Of a stretch of 42,063 bases of DNA, positions 1 to 8,400 are shown piece after piece (the first letter of the stretch is position 1; every line of letters begins with the position of its first letter). The position numbers were made by a program, and so were the translations under genes. The notes under the pieces are model-generated. The model was not told the DNA's origin. It worked only from the letters and a program-made list of their open reading frames with translations, and did no database searches. Source of the stretch: Paracoccaceae bacterium. GTDB lineage: Bacteria; Pseudomonadota; Alphaproteobacteria; Rhodobacterales; Rhodobacteraceae. The stretch lies in the NCBI GenBank assembly GCA_019911965.1, contig JAIOJF010000058.1, forward strand, positions 1-42,063, given 5' to 3'.

Positions 1-2
1 GC

Positions 3-1007
3 CCGCTGCCGATCGCCGCCCTGCGCCTGCCACCCGAGGTTACGGCCAATCTGGTGCGGCTGGGGCTGCGCCGGATCGAGGATCTGGCCGGCACGCCGCG
101 CGCCGCCCTTGCCCGCCGGTTCGGGCGCGACGTGGTGCGCCGGCTGGATCAGGCGCTGGGGGTGGAGCCCGAGCCGGTCACCCCGGCACGCGCCGATATC
201 GGGTTCGCGGTGCGCCTGACCCTGCCCGAGCCGATCGGGCTTGACAGCGACATCATGGCGGCACTCGATCGGCTGCTGGCCCCGCTCTGCGCCCGGCTGG
301 AACGCCACGGACAGGGTGCGCGGCGCATCCGGCTGGATTTGTTCCGCGCCGACCGGACCAGCCAGCGGATCGAGGCCGGTCTGGCCCGCCCGGCGCGTGA
401 TCCGGCCCGCATCCGCCCGCTGATCGCGCTGAAACTGTCCGAGGTGGATGCCGGTTTCGGCATCGACGTGATCCGCCTGGAAGCGGTGGTGACCGAGCCT
501 CTGCACCCCACCCACCATGCCGGCCATGCCGAGGCGCTGTCGGCGGCGGCATTGCGCCGCCAGGCGGAAACCGGGCTGGACGATCTGCTGACCCGGCTTG
601 GCGGGCGGATCGGGCTGGAGGCGATCACCCGCCTGCATCCCGCCAACAGCCATATCCCGGAAAAGACCGCCAGCGTGATGGCCGCCGCCTTCTGCGAACC
701 GGCCGCCAACTGGCCGCTGCCAACGGTGCCGCGCCCGCTGGTGCTGTTCGCCCCCGAACTGGTCAGCGCCGCCGATGCCGCCCGCCCGCCGGCCCGGTTC
801 CGCTGGCGGCGGCGCGAATTCACCACCGCCTCGGCCACCGGCCCGGAACGGATTGCCCCGGAATGGTGGCTGGACGATCCCGCCTGGCGCTCGGGCCTGC
901 GCGATTACTGGCGCATCGAGACCGCCAGCGGCGAGCGGCTCTGGCTGTTCTTCGCCCATGGCGGGCTGGTTTCGGGCGGCTGGTTCTGCCAGGGGACGTT
1001 CGCCTGA
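3..1007 (+). CDS. imuB: ImuB-type Y-family DNA polymerase-like protein, 3' part
   Basis: The frame is open from the left edge of the window and ends with TGA, so only the C-terminal part of about 334 residues is present. It begins in a helix-hairpin-helix-like stretch (LVRLGLRRIEDLAGTPR), continues through the little-finger region (DIGFAVRLTLPEPI) and ends with the Trp- and aromatic-rich tail typical of ImuB (DYWRIE, RLWLFFAHGG, WFCQGTFA). ImuB works with ImuA and DnaE2 in the damage-inducible mutasome. It binds the beta clamp but usually lacks polymerase catalytic residues. That catalytic part is outside the window, so it cannot be checked. imuA should lie to the left and dnaE2 is often adjacent. 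To the right is a convergent, unrelated gene. The identification rests on the tail pattern and is fairly safe. Confidence 0.82.
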   Translation, partial: PLPIAALRLPPEVTANLVRLGLRRIEDLAGTPRAALARRFGRDVVRRLDQALGVEPEPVTPARADIGFAVRLTLPEPIGLDSDIMAALDRLLAPLCARLERHGQGARRIRLDLFRADRTSQRIEAGLARPARDPARIRPLIALKLSEVDAGFGIDVIRLEAVVTEPLHPTHHAGHAEALSAAALRRQAETGLDDLLTRLGGRIGLEAITRLHPANSHIPEKTASVMAAAFCEPAANWPLPTVPRPLVLFAPELVSAADAARPPARFRWRRREFTTASATGPERIAPEWWLDDPAWRSGLRDYWRIETASGERLWLFFAHGGLVSGGWFCQGTFA

Positions 1008-1054
1008 GCCGGGCAGAAAAGGCCGGGCAGGTCGCGTATTGCGACCGCAAAAAT

Positions 1055-1114
1055 GAGTATTTTTACCAAAAAGAAGCGCGAAATGTATTTGACTTCTTTT
1101 TGGTACAAATACTC
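1055..1114. terminator. Long AT-rich inverted repeat between convergent imuB and maiA
   Basis: Two 22-base arms (1055-1076 and 1093-1114) are complementary except at one position, separated by 16 bases. The left arm starts GAGTATTTTTACC. The element lies between convergent genes and is followed by short T or A tracts, so it could end transcription from both sides. Its arms also resemble the intergenic motif at 36014, so it may instead be two head-to-head copies of that repeat. Confidence 0.6.
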
Positions 1115-1162
1115 AACACCACGGCGCGGCCACAGGCCGGGCGTCCGAATATTGCCCCCGGG

Positions 1163-1798
1163 TCAGCCCTTGGGCTGGTGCCTGTCGGGATGCGCGGCGG
1201 CGAAGGCCGGGATCGCCTCCAGCTCGGCCATGATCCGGGCGATCCGGGGCAGCGCGGTCAGGTCAACCTCCCAGCGGCGGGCATTGTAGATCTGCGGTGC
1301 CAGGCAGATATCGGCCATGCTGATGGTATCGCCGTGGCAGAACCGCCCGGTCCGGGCCTCGCCCAGCATCTGTTCCACTGCCTCCAGACCGCGCGGGATG
1401 AAGGCGTGCATCCAGTCCTTCATGGCGATATTGCCGCCCGAATTGTCCGCCGCGAACCGCGCCACGCTCAGATTGCACACCGCATGGATTTCCATCGCGA
1501 TGGCATAGGAAATCCGCCGCACCCGGGCGCGGCCCAGGGCGGTTGGCGGCAGCAGCCCGGCATGGCGGGTTTCGTCGAGATATTCGATGATCGCCAGCGA
1601 TTGCGTGAAGCTGTGATCGTCCAGCAAAAGCGTCGGCACCAGCCCCTGCGGGTTGCGCGCCAGGTTCTCCGGCCCGCGATGTTCGCCCGCGGTCAGATCC
1701 ACCGGCACGGCGGTATAATCCAGCCCGAGATGGTTGAGCGTGATCCGCAGCCTGTAGGCCGCCGATGAGCGCCAGTAATCGTACAGCGTGATGCTCAT
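1163..1798 (-). CDS. maiA: Maleylacetoacetate isomerase (zeta-class GST)
   Basis: This 211-residue protein isomerises maleylacetoacetate to fumarylacetoacetate using glutathione, the middle step of homogentisate breakdown in the cytoplasm. The N-terminal thioredoxin-like domain opens with LYDYWRSSAAYRLRI, where the second position of the family motif SSCSxR is Ala rather than Cys. NPQGLVPTL and the glutathione-binding QSLAIIEYL follow. The C-terminal helical domain carries the conserved DICLAPQIYNARRW. The start at 1798 is chosen because its ATG overlaps the TGA of the upstream marR gene (ATGA), which implies translational coupling. An ATG two codons earlier is less likely. It lies divergent from hmgA-fahA, which encode the flanking reactions, so the function is well supported. 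Confidence 0.93.
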   Translation of the reverse strand: MSITLYDYWRSSAAYRLRITLNHLGLDYTAVPVDLTAGEHRGPENLARNPQGLVPTLLLDDHSFTQSLAIIEYLDETRHAGLLPPTALGRARVRRISYAIAMEIHAVCNLSVARFAADNSGGNIAMKDWMHAFIPRGLEAVEQMLGEARTGRFCHGDTISMADICLAPQIYNARRWEVDLTALPRIARIMAELEAIPAFAAAHPDRHQPKG

Positions 1799-2226
1799 GT
1801 GCATTTCTCCATCAGGATGCGGATGGCCTTGCGGAAGGCGTCGCGTTCGCCGTCAGGCAGGCAGGCCAGCACCTCGGCCTCGAAATCCAGCGCCTGCGGG
1901 CCGATCTCGGCGGCCATCGCACGGCCTTTCGCGGTCAGCGACAATTCGACCAGCCGGCGGTCCGCGGGGTTCACCCGCTTGCTGACATAGCCGGCCTTTA
2001 CCAGCCGGGCGGCGGCGCGGCTGGCCATCGACTTGTCCATCTCGACCTGCTGATAGACCTCGCGGATCGAGATTTTCGCCGCCTGCGACAGATGCGCGAC
2101 CAGCCGCCATTCCGGCACCGAAATGCCGAACTTGTCGCGGTAGCGCCGCGAGAAACCGTCGCTCAGCCGATTCGACAGCACCGCCATCTGGTAGGCCAGG
2201 AAGTCTTCCAGGATAAAGCCGGGCAA
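1795..2226 (-). CDS. MarR-family regulator of the homogentisate genes
   Basis: This winged-helix regulator of about 143 residues has typical MarR features: FSRRYRDKFGISVPEWRLVAHL, the recognition helix region EMDKSMASRAAARLVKAGYV, and the wing NPADRRLVELSLTAKGR. The likely start is a TTG at 2226, giving a protein that begins PGFILEDFLAYQM. An AAAGGG sits six bases before it and homologues begin close to this point. Longer frames upstream run through the hmgA promoter and are improbable. It is co-transcribed with maiA by an ATGA overlap and diverges from hmgA. The palindrome GTTGCAAGTGCAAC lies in the shared intergenic region, so it probably represses hmgA and itself, with relief by a pathway intermediate. 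The ligand is not visible from sequence. Confidence 0.85.
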   Translation of the reverse strand: MPGFILEDFLAYQMAVLSNRLSDGFSRRYRDKFGISVPEWRLVAHLSQAAKISIREVYQQVEMDKSMASRAAARLVKAGYVSKRVNPADRRLVELSLTAKGRAMAAEIGPQALDFEAEVLACLPDGERDAFRKAIRILMEKCT

Positions 2227-2328
2227 GGGCCGCCCTTTCGTTGCGTCTGAGATGATCCGATAAGGACACGGATCGCCCGTCAATTCAAGCGCAAGCGCCG
2301 AATATCGCCGGGATTGTCCGGGGATACC

Positions 2329-2358
2329 TTGACCCCGTTGCAAGTGCAACAATATGAT
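2329..2358 (+). promoter_or_regulatory. hmgA promoter with MarR-type operator in the spacer
   Basis: TTGACC at 2329-2334 and TATGAT at 2353-2358 are separated by 18 bases, a good sigma-70 promoter. The near-perfect palindrome GTTGCA-AG-TGCAAC (2337-2350) fills the spacer, so a bound regulator would block RNA polymerase. The expected transcript start precedes the hmgA start codon by about 40 bases. The same palindrome recurs at 8407-8420. Confidence 0.75.
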
Positions 2359-2403
2359 GCCGCCAAAGCGCCGCAACAACAGGGCGCAGGATGCGGGAAG
2401 ATC

Positions 2404-3774
2404 ATGCAGATATCAGACAAATCCGCCGGCCCCGGCGGGATGACTCAAGCTGCCACGCCTTACGGCACAACACCCGGCTACATGCCCGGATTCGGCAACG
2501 ATTTCGAGACCGAGGCGCTGGAAGGTGCCCTGCCGCAAGGCCAGAACAGCCCGCAGCGGGTGAATTACGGCCTCTATGCCGAGCAGCTTTCCGGCACCGC
2601 CTTCACCGCCCCGCGCGGCGAGAACGAGCGCACCTGGTGCTACCGCATCCGCCCCTCGGTGCGCCATGTCGGCAATCTGCAGCCGCTCGATATGCCTTAC
2701 TGGAAATCCGCGCCCCATGTCGTGCCCGGTGTGATGTCGCTGGTGCAGCGGCGCTGGGACCCGGTGGCGATGACCGACCAGCCGCTGACCTGGATCAGTG
2801 GCATGCGCACCATGACGACGGCGGGCGATGTCAACACCCAGGTCGGCATGGCCAGCCACACCTTCCTGGTGACGGAGGATATGGAGGACGAATATTTCTA
2901 CTCCGCCGACAGCGAATTGCTGGTGGTGCCCCAGGATGGCCGCCTGCGCTTCTGGACGGAGCTTGGCATCATTGATGTCGCACCGCTGGAAATCGCCATC
3001 CTGCCGCGCGGCCTGGTCTACAAGGTAACCTTGCCGGACGGCCCGGCGCGCGGCTTTGTCTGCGAAAACTACGGGGCCAAGTTCGATCTGCCCAATCGCG
3101 GCCCGATCGGGGCGAATTGCCTGGCCAATCCGCGCGATTTCAAGACCCCGGTGGCGGCGTTCGAGGATCGCGACTGCGCCGCCCGCGTGGTGATCAAGTG
3201 GTGCGGCCAGTTCTTCACCAGCGAGATTGATCACTCGCCGCTCGACGTGGTGGCCTGGCACGGCAATTACGCACCCTGCAAATACGACCTCAGGACCTAT
3301 TCGCCGGTCGGCGCGATCCTGTTCGATCATCCCGACCCGTCGATCTTCACCGTGCTGACCGCGCCCTCGGGCCATGAGGGCACCGCCAATATCGACTTCG
3401 TGATCTTCAAGGACCGCTGGCTGCCGCAGGAAAACACCTTCCGCCCGCCCTGGTATCACAAGAACATCATGTCGGAATTCATGGGCAATATCTACGGCCA
3501 GTACGATGCCAAACCGAAGGGCTTCGTGCCCGGCGGCATGTCGCTGCACAACATGATGCTGCCGCATGGCCCGGATAACAACGCCTTCGAGAAAGCCACC
3601 ACCGAAAGCTGGGACCCGGTGAAGCTGGCAGAAACCGCCGCCTTCATGTTTGAAACCCGCTTTCCCCAGCACCTGACCGATTTTGCCGCCAACGAGGCTC
3701 CGGTGCAGGACGATTACACCGATTGCTGGACCGGGCTGGAGAAGAAATTCGACGGCACATCGGGTCTGAAATAA
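2404..3774 (+). CDS. hmgA: Homogentisate 1,2-dioxygenase
   Basis: The product is 456 residues long and opens the ring of homogentisate with O2 to give maleylacetoacetate. The signature [15 protein letters not shown] is near the N-terminus. The iron ligands are recognisable as H352 and E358 in [12 protein letters not shown] and H388 in LPHGPD. Their spacing of 6 and 36 residues equals that of the human enzyme. The ATG at 2404 is preceded by a GGGAAG ribosome site and lies just downstream of the promoter at 2329-2358. An earlier in-frame start at 2314 would precede the promoter and is rejected. fahA follows after a hairpin. This is one of the most certain calls in the window. Confidence 0.97.
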   Translation: MQISDKSAGPGGMTQAATPYGTTPGYMPGFGNDFETEALEGALPQGQNSPQRVNYGLYAEQLSGTAFTAPRGENERTWCYRIRPSVRHVGNLQPLDMPYWKSAPHVVPGVMSLVQRRWDPVAMTDQPLTWISGMRTMTTAGDVNTQVGMASHTFLVTEDMEDEYFYSADSELLVVPQDGRLRFWTELGIIDVAPLEIAILPRGLVYKVTLPDGPARGFVCENYGAKFDLPNRGPIGANCLANPRDFKTPVAAFEDRDCAARVVIKWCGQFFTSEIDHSPLDVVAWHGNYAPCKYDLRTYSPVGAILFDHPDPSIFTVLTAPSGHEGTANIDFVIFKDRWLPQENTFRPPWYHKNIMSEFMGNIYGQYDAKPKGFVPGGMSLHNMMLPHGPDNNAFEKATTESWDPVKLAETAAFMFETRFPQHLTDFAANEAPVQDDYTDCWTGLEKKFDGTSGLK

Positions 3775-3776
3775 AC

Positions 3777-3801
3777 GGCAAGGGCGCTTGCGCCCCTTGC
3801 C
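3777..3801 (+). terminator. Strong hairpin between hmgA and fahA
   Basis: GGCAAGGGCGC pairs with GCGCCCCTTGCC with one bulged base, starting three bases after the hmgA stop. There is no T-run, so it is more likely an mRNA-stabilising or attenuating hairpin than a full terminator. Confidence 0.5.
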
Positions 3802-3870
3802 TGCCCCGGCGTATGGCAAGTGGCAATCAATACATGTCCGCGCGCGGGCCTGCCAGTGAAAGGACAGACA

Positions 3871-5142
3871 TTGCCGTTGATCAAATCCTGGGTGACAAGC
3901 GCCAATTCCGCCACCAGCCCGTTTCCGCTGAACAACCTGCCCTATGGTGTCTTTACCGCCGCCGATGGCGAGGCGCATTGCGGTGTGGCAATCGGCGATC
4001 AGATCCTCGATCTGACCATGCTGGAAGAAGACGGCGTGATTGCCGTGGGCGAATTGCCGGTGTTCGACGTGCCGTTCTGGAACGAGTTCATGGAAGAAGG
4101 CCCCGCCGCCTGGGCCGCGCTGCGGGCGCGGCTGAGCGAATTGCTGGCGCAAGGCGGCGACGATACCCTGTCGGGCGATGCCGACTTGCGTGCCCGCGCA
4201 CTGGTCCCCCAAAAAGGCGCGGAATTGCACCTGCCGCTGCTGGTCGCGGAATATACCGATTTCTACGCCGGCCGGCATCACGCCACCAATGTCGGCACGA
4301 TGTTCAGGGGCGCGGAAAACGCGCTGCCGCCGAACTGGCTGCATATCCCGATCGGCTATAACGGCCGCGCCTCCTCGGTGGTGGTGTCGGGCACGGACGT
4401 GCGCCGCCCCTGGGGCCAGTTGAAATCGCCCGATCACGATCTGCCCGCCTTCCTGCCCTGCCGCCGCTTCGATCTGGAACTGGAGATGGGCGCGATTGTC
4501 GGCACCGCCAGCGACGGCCCGATCACGGTGGCCGAGGCGGATGAGAACATCTTCGGCTATGTACTGCTGAACGACTGGTCCGCCCGCGATATCCAGGCCT
4601 GGGAATACCAGCCCCTTGGCCCGTTTCAGGCCAAATCGACCGCCACCACGATCAGCCCCTGGATCGTCACCAAAGCCGCGCTGGAGCCGTTTCGCTGCGA
4701 CACGCCCCCGCGTGAGTTTGAATTGCTGGATCATCTGAAAGATGTCGGCCCGATGCTTTATGACATCGGCCTTTCCGTCACCCTGGCCCCCGAAGGCAAA
4801 GCGCCTACAACCATCGCCGAAACAAATTACCGCGAAATGTATTATTCCGCCGCCCAGCAACTGGCCCATCACACCAGCGCCGGCACGCCGATGAATGTCG
4901 GCGACCTTTTGGGCTCGGGCACGATTTCCGGCGCGGAAAAACACCAGCGCGGTTCGCTGCTGGAACTGAGCTGGGGAGGCAAGGAACCGTTGACGCTCGA
5001 CACCGGCGACATGCGTACCTTCCTGGAAGACGGTGATACTCTCGCATTGCACGGTGCCGCCAAAGGCGACGGCTACACTATCGGATTTGGCCCCTGCACC
5101 GGCAGGATTCTGCCCGCCCTGAAAGACCCATACGCAAGATAG
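3871..5142 (+). CDS. fahA: Fumarylacetoacetase
   Basis: The product (423 residues) hydrolyses fumarylacetoacetate to fumarate and acetoacetate, the last step of the pathway. The start of mature homology is KSWVTSANSATSPFPLNNLPYGVF. The catalytic core contains YTDFYAGRHHATNVGTMFRG, with D130 and H137 matching the metal-binding Asp and catalytic His of the mammalian enzyme at the same 7-residue spacing, then LPPNWLHIPIGYNGRASSVV. I place the start at TTG 3871, six bases after AAAGGA. A GTG at 3820 in the same frame would add 17 residues with no family counterpart. The gene follows hmgA on the same strand, 96 bases on, and is very probably in the same operon. Confidence 0.95.
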   Translation: MPLIKSWVTSANSATSPFPLNNLPYGVFTAADGEAHCGVAIGDQILDLTMLEEDGVIAVGELPVFDVPFWNEFMEEGPAAWAALRARLSELLAQGGDDTLSGDADLRARALVPQKGAELHLPLLVAEYTDFYAGRHHATNVGTMFRGAENALPPNWLHIPIGYNGRASSVVVSGTDVRRPWGQLKSPDHDLPAFLPCRRFDLELEMGAIVGTASDGPITVAEADENIFGYVLLNDWSARDIQAWEYQPLGPFQAKSTATTISPWIVTKAALEPFRCDTPPREFELLDHLKDVGPMLYDIGLSVTLAPEGKAPTTIAETNYREMYYSAAQQLAHHTSAGTPMNVGDLLGSGTISGAEKHQRGSLLELSWGGKEPLTLDTGDMRTFLEDGDTLALHGAAKGDGYTIGFGPCTGRILPALKDPYAR

Positions 5143-5157
5143 GCTTATTTTTGGAAG

Positions 5158-5176
5158 AAATACTCCCGCCGGAGGC
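5158..5176 (-). repeat. Dispersed intergenic motif, copy on minus strand
   Basis: Read on the minus strand this is GCCTCCGGCGGGAGTATTT, identical over 19 bases to 36003-36021. It continues with a CCAAAAATAA-like tail. It contains a small CTCC/GGAG hairpin and lies directly after fahA. Confidence 0.7.
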
Positions 5177-5222
5177 GTCCGAACGGCGCCACCGGGCGGG
5201 CCTTACAGAAAAGGAAAGCACC

Positions 5223-6173
5223 ATGGCCAAGGCATTCGCATCGCAAGGCGACATGAGCGAAAAGAAGATCACCTTCACCGAAGTGGGCGAGGGCCTTTAC
5301 GCCTTCACCGCCGAGGGGGATCCGAATTCCGGCGTCATCATCGGTGATGACAGCGTGATGATCGTCGAGGCACAGGCCACCCCGCGACTGGCGCAGAAGG
5401 TGATCGACTGCGTGCGCACGGTAACCGACAAGCCGATCAGCCATGTCGTGCTGACGCATTACCACGCCGTCCGGGTGCTGGGCGCATCCGCTTTCGGCGC
5501 CAGCCAGATCATCATGGGCGAAACCGCCCGCGCAATGGTGGTCGAGCGCGGACAGGAGGACTGGGACAGCGAGTTTCAGCGCTTCCCGCGCCTGTTTGAA
5601 GGCCATGAATCGATCCCCGGCCTGACCTGGCCGACCACGACATTTTCCGAGGACATGACGGTCTATCTCGGCAACCGGCAGGTCAACCTGATGCATCTGG
5701 GGCGTGCCCATACCGCGGGCGATATCGTGATCCATGTGCCGGACCAGAACGTGATGTTCACCGGCGATATCGTCGAATACCACTCGGCGTGCTATTGCGG
5801 CGACGGGCATTTCAACGAATGGGGCGGTACGCTGGACAATATCGCCGCCTTCGATGTCGATGCCATCGCGCCGGGGCGCGGCGATGCGCTGATCGGGCCC
5901 GACATGGTGACGGCAGCAATCGAGAACACCCGCGATTTCGTCGATACCACCTATGCCGCCGCCGCCCGCGTGGCCGCAAGGGGCGGTTCGCTGAAAGACG
6001 CCTGGGATGCGGTGCGCGCCGCCTGCGATCCAAAATTCGCCGATTACGCGATCTACGAGCATTGCCTGCCGTTCAACGTGGCCCGCGCCTATGACGAGGC
6101 CCGCGGCATCGAAACCCCCCGCATCTGGACCGCCCAGCGCGACCTGGAAATGTGGGCCGCGCTTCAGGGGTGA
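5223..6173 (+). CDS. Metallo-beta-lactamase-fold protein, metal site 2 lost
   Basis: This 316-residue protein has the MBL fold order: VLTHYHAVR, LGRAHTAGD, FTGDIVE, IAPGRGDAL. Site-1 ligands H79, H81 and H163 and the bridging D182 are present. The residues that normally complete site 2 are replaced: the Asp and His after HxH are V83 and R84, and the usual PGHG His is R219. It may therefore bind one metal or work differently from glyoxalase II or lactonase relatives. The ATG at 5223 follows AAAAGGAAAGC. The gene lies 80 bases after fahA on the same strand, which suggests a role in aromatic acid breakdown, for example on a thioester or lactone. That is inference; the substrate is unknown. Confidence 0.85.
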   Translation: MAKAFASQGDMSEKKITFTEVGEGLYAFTAEGDPNSGVIIGDDSVMIVEAQATPRLAQKVIDCVRTVTDKPISHVVLTHYHAVRVLGASAFGASQIIMGETARAMVVERGQEDWDSEFQRFPRLFEGHESIPGLTWPTTTFSEDMTVYLGNRQVNLMHLGRAHTAGDIVIHVPDQNVMFTGDIVEYHSACYCGDGHFNEWGGTLDNIAAFDVDAIAPGRGDALIGPDMVTAAIENTRDFVDTTYAAAARVAARGGSLKDAWDAVRAACDPKFADYAIYEHCLPFNVARAYDEARGIETPRIWTAQRDLEMWAALQG

Positions 6174-6336
6174 GGGCCGGTCCGGGCAAAGCCCGGCAAA
6201 CGCTCCGGGGAAACGTTTGAGGCCCGAACGCGCGAAGCGCCGGGCAAGAGGGCCGGCTCGGGCAAAGCCCGGCAAACGCTCCAGGGAAACGTTTGAGGCC
6301 CGAACGCGCGAAGCGCCGGGCAAGGGGGCCGGGCAA
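6174..6336. repeat. 76-bp tandem repeat, two copies plus a third start
   Basis: Copy 1 (6174-6249) and copy 2 (6250-6325) match at 72 of 76 positions, and a third copy begins at 6326 with GGGCCGGGCAA. Each unit contains the palindromes CGGGC-AAA-GCCCG and CAAACG...CGTTTG, so it can fold into two hairpins. With the hairpin at 6364 it fills the 381-base space before the MFS gene, where I see no coding sequence. Confidence 0.85.
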
Positions 6337-6363
6337 GCGATGGGTTTGCCGAACTGGGGAAAG

Positions 6364-6384
6364 GCCCCGGATCGGGTCCGGGGC
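6364..6384 (+). terminator. Probable terminator hairpin before the MFS gene
   Basis: GCCCCGGA pairs perfectly with TCCGGGGC around a five-base loop. A CCCCTTTTT tract follows about ten bases later. It would separate the hmgA-fahA-MBL transcript from the transporter gene. Confidence 0.55.
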
Positions 6385-6554
6385 TGCGGCATCCCCTTTT
6401 TCGGCGGTTCGGAGCAGCATTTGCAGGACGCCGGACCGTAGGGCCAGCCCGGACGCAGCCTGACCTTCGCCCGGCCAAAGCCACAAATTCTAGACTCGCC
6501 CACCACCCCGGTTCGCGCTAGGCTTGCCCACCACCACAGGCACAGGGCATCCCG

Positions 6555-7778
6555 ATGAACCAATCGCAGACCGCCACACCGGGCGTCAACGCCGCCATCA
6601 TTGCCGGCTGCGTTGTCGCCTTTGTCGGCTTCGGCTTTGCCGCCACGTTCGGCGTGTTCCTGCGCCCGATGTCCGCCGAACTCGGCTGGGGGCGCGAGGT
6701 GTTTTCGCTGTCGATGGCCATTCAGGCGCTGTGCTGGGGGGTGACGCAACCGCTGGCCGGGATGGTGGCCGACCGCTTCGGCACGGCGCGGGTGCTGGCC
6801 TTCGGGGCGGTTGTTGCGGCGCTGGGCTTTTACCTGCGCGGCGCGGTGATCGACCCATACGTGTTCGTGGCCTCCGGACTGATCGTCGGCATCGGAACCG
6901 GGGCCTGTTCCTTCCCGGTGGTCATCATCGCGCTGGGGCGGATCGTTGCTCCGGAGCGGCGCAGCTTCATCATGGGGCTGGGCACGGCGGCGGCTTCGAC
7001 CGGCATGTTCATTTCCGCCCCGCTCGCCTTGCTGCTGATCGGCTGGATCGGCTGGCAGAACTCGATCCTGACCATCGCCGCCAGCTTCCTGCTGATCCTG
7101 CCGGTGCTGATCTTCATCGCCCGGGTCGCGCGGCCCACCGTGGCAGGCAACAGCGGCGACGGCGGGTTCGCCCGGGCCATCCGCACGGCCTTTGCCGACC
7201 GCTCGTTCCTGCTGTTGTTCTTCGGGTTTTTCGTCTGCGGCTTTCACGTCGCCTTCATCCAGACGCATCTGCCGGCCTATGTCGCCGACAAGGGGCTGGC
7301 CCCGATCATCGGCGGCTGGTCGCTGGCGCTGATCGGTCTGTTCAATATCGCCGGCTCGTTCCTGTCGGGCTGGTCGGGGCAGGTGTTTTCGCGCAAGAAG
7401 GTGCTGGCAGGCATCTACTTCTCCCGCGCTTTGGTGATTTCCGCCTTCATCCTGCTGCCGCTGACCCCGGCCAGCGTTTACATATTCTCCGCCATCATGG
7501 GGCTGTTATGGCTGTCGACGGTGCCCTTGACCACCGGGCTGGTGGCGCAGACGCAGGGGCTGCGGTTCCTGTCGACACTGGCGGGGTTCGTGTTCTTCAG
7601 CCATCAGACCGGGGCGTTCATCGGTTCATGGCTGGGCGGGCGGATTTTCGATCTGTTCCAGGATTACACGCCGATGTGGTGGGCGGCGGTAGCTTTTGGC
7701 CTGCTGGCAACCCTGCTGCATCTGCCGATCCGCGAAAGCCCCGGCGCATTGGCCAAGGCCGAGGCCGGCGGCACCTGA
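6555..7778 (+). CDS. MFS transporter, monocarboxylate/OFA-like
   Basis: The product is a 407-residue inner-membrane protein with about twelve hydrophobic segments. It carries the loop 2-3 signature of the major facilitator superfamily (GMVADRFGTARVL) and a central charged loop around residues 200-220. The order AAIIAGCVVAFVGFGFAATFGVFLRPMSAELGWGRE is typical of bacterial MFS members annotated as oxalate/formate or monocarboxylate transporters. Its position between homogentisate genes and an aromatic monooxygenase suggests uptake of an aromatic or organic acid, but the substrate cannot be read from sequence. The ATG at 6555 has only a weak ribosome site (AGGG). The gene converges with the thioesterase gene ten bases downstream. 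Confidence 0.88.
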   Translation: MNQSQTATPGVNAAIIAGCVVAFVGFGFAATFGVFLRPMSAELGWGREVFSLSMAIQALCWGVTQPLAGMVADRFGTARVLAFGAVVAALGFYLRGAVIDPYVFVASGLIVGIGTGACSFPVVIIALGRIVAPERRSFIMGLGTAAASTGMFISAPLALLLIGWIGWQNSILTIAASFLLILPVLIFIARVARPTVAGNSGDGGFARAIRTAFADRSFLLLFFGFFVCGFHVAFIQTHLPAYVADKGLAPIIGGWSLALIGLFNIAGSFLSGWSGQVFSRKKVLAGIYFSRALVISAFILLPLTPASVYIFSAIMGLLWLSTVPLTTGLVAQTQGLRFLSTLAGFVFFSHQTGAFIGSWLGGRIFDLFQDYTPMWWAAVAFGLLATLLHLPIRESPGALAKAEAGGT

Positions 7779-7788
7779 CACGGGCGTT

Positions 7789-8205
7789 TCAGCCTTTTGC
7801 CAGCCGCACGATCGTGCCCTGGGCGGCGGCGCACAGCTTTTCGCTGCCGTCATCGGCCAGCGCGAACACATCGCAGCGCACCACCGCCTGCGATGTCCCG
7901 GTGCTGAGGGTTTCGGCCCGCGCGATCAGGGCCGCACCGATGCCGGGGCGGATATAGTTGATCTTCATTTCCTGGCTCACAACCGCCTCGCCCCCCAGCG
8001 CCGAGCCTCCGGCGAAGGTCAGCGCATTGTCGGCCAGATAGGCGATCAGACCGCCATGCGCAAAGCCGTGCTGCTGCTTCAGATCGTCCCTGAGGGGCAG
8101 CCGCAACTCGGCCCGGCCCGGTTCAAACGCCAGCAATTCCGCCCCCAGCAGGCGGCTGAAGGATTGCCGGTTCAGGATGTCGCGGCCAAATTCGATCATG
8201 TTCAT
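7789..8205 (-). CDS. PaaI-like hotdog-fold thioesterase
   Basis: This 138-residue protein is a single hotdog domain with the conserved QQHGFAHGGLIAYLADNAL, in which the HGG turn and the following Asp form the usual active site of the PaaI/YbgC-type acyl-CoA thioesterases. The C-terminal strands are MKINYIRPGIGAALIARAE and VVRCDVFALADDGSEKLCAAAQGTIVRL. GGAGA six bases before ATG 8205 fixes the start. It is transcribed away from the monooxygenase operon across a 282-base intergenic region, and converges with the MFS gene. In aromatic-catabolism clusters such enzymes often release CoA from stalled intermediates. That role is inferred here from position only. Confidence 0.86.
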   Translation of the reverse strand: MNMIEFGRDILNRQSFSRLLGAELLAFEPGRAELRLPLRDDLKQQHGFAHGGLIAYLADNALTFAGGSALGGEAVVSQEMKINYIRPGIGAALIARAETLSTGTSQAVVRCDVFALADDGSEKLCAAAQGTIVRLAKG

Positions 8206-8400
8206 CGCAGGTCTCCGATCCTCGCAAACTCATCACAGCCCCGGCGCGATGGCAATCATCCCTATGCGCGTCTGACGCAACGAAATCCGCTGGCGCGGCG
8301 CTTGGCGGCGGCTTGCAATCCGCGCCGATATCGGGCCAGATCACTTCTACCATCCCACCCGGATAAATGCCGAAGGGGTGTTTTCGCCGCGTGGATATGG

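Noticed and set aside
2413-5052. A very long open frame on the minus strand (about 879 codons) across hmgA and fahA
   Set aside because: It is a shadow of two certain genes on the other strand. It spans their gap, is rich in His, Arg, Gln and Gly as in GC-rich antisense frames, and resembles no protein family.
5145-7268. A 707-codon minus-strand open frame across the MBL gene, the 76-bp repeats and the MFS gene
   Set aside because: It is antisense to two recognised genes and includes the tandem repeats. Composition is typical of shadow frames.
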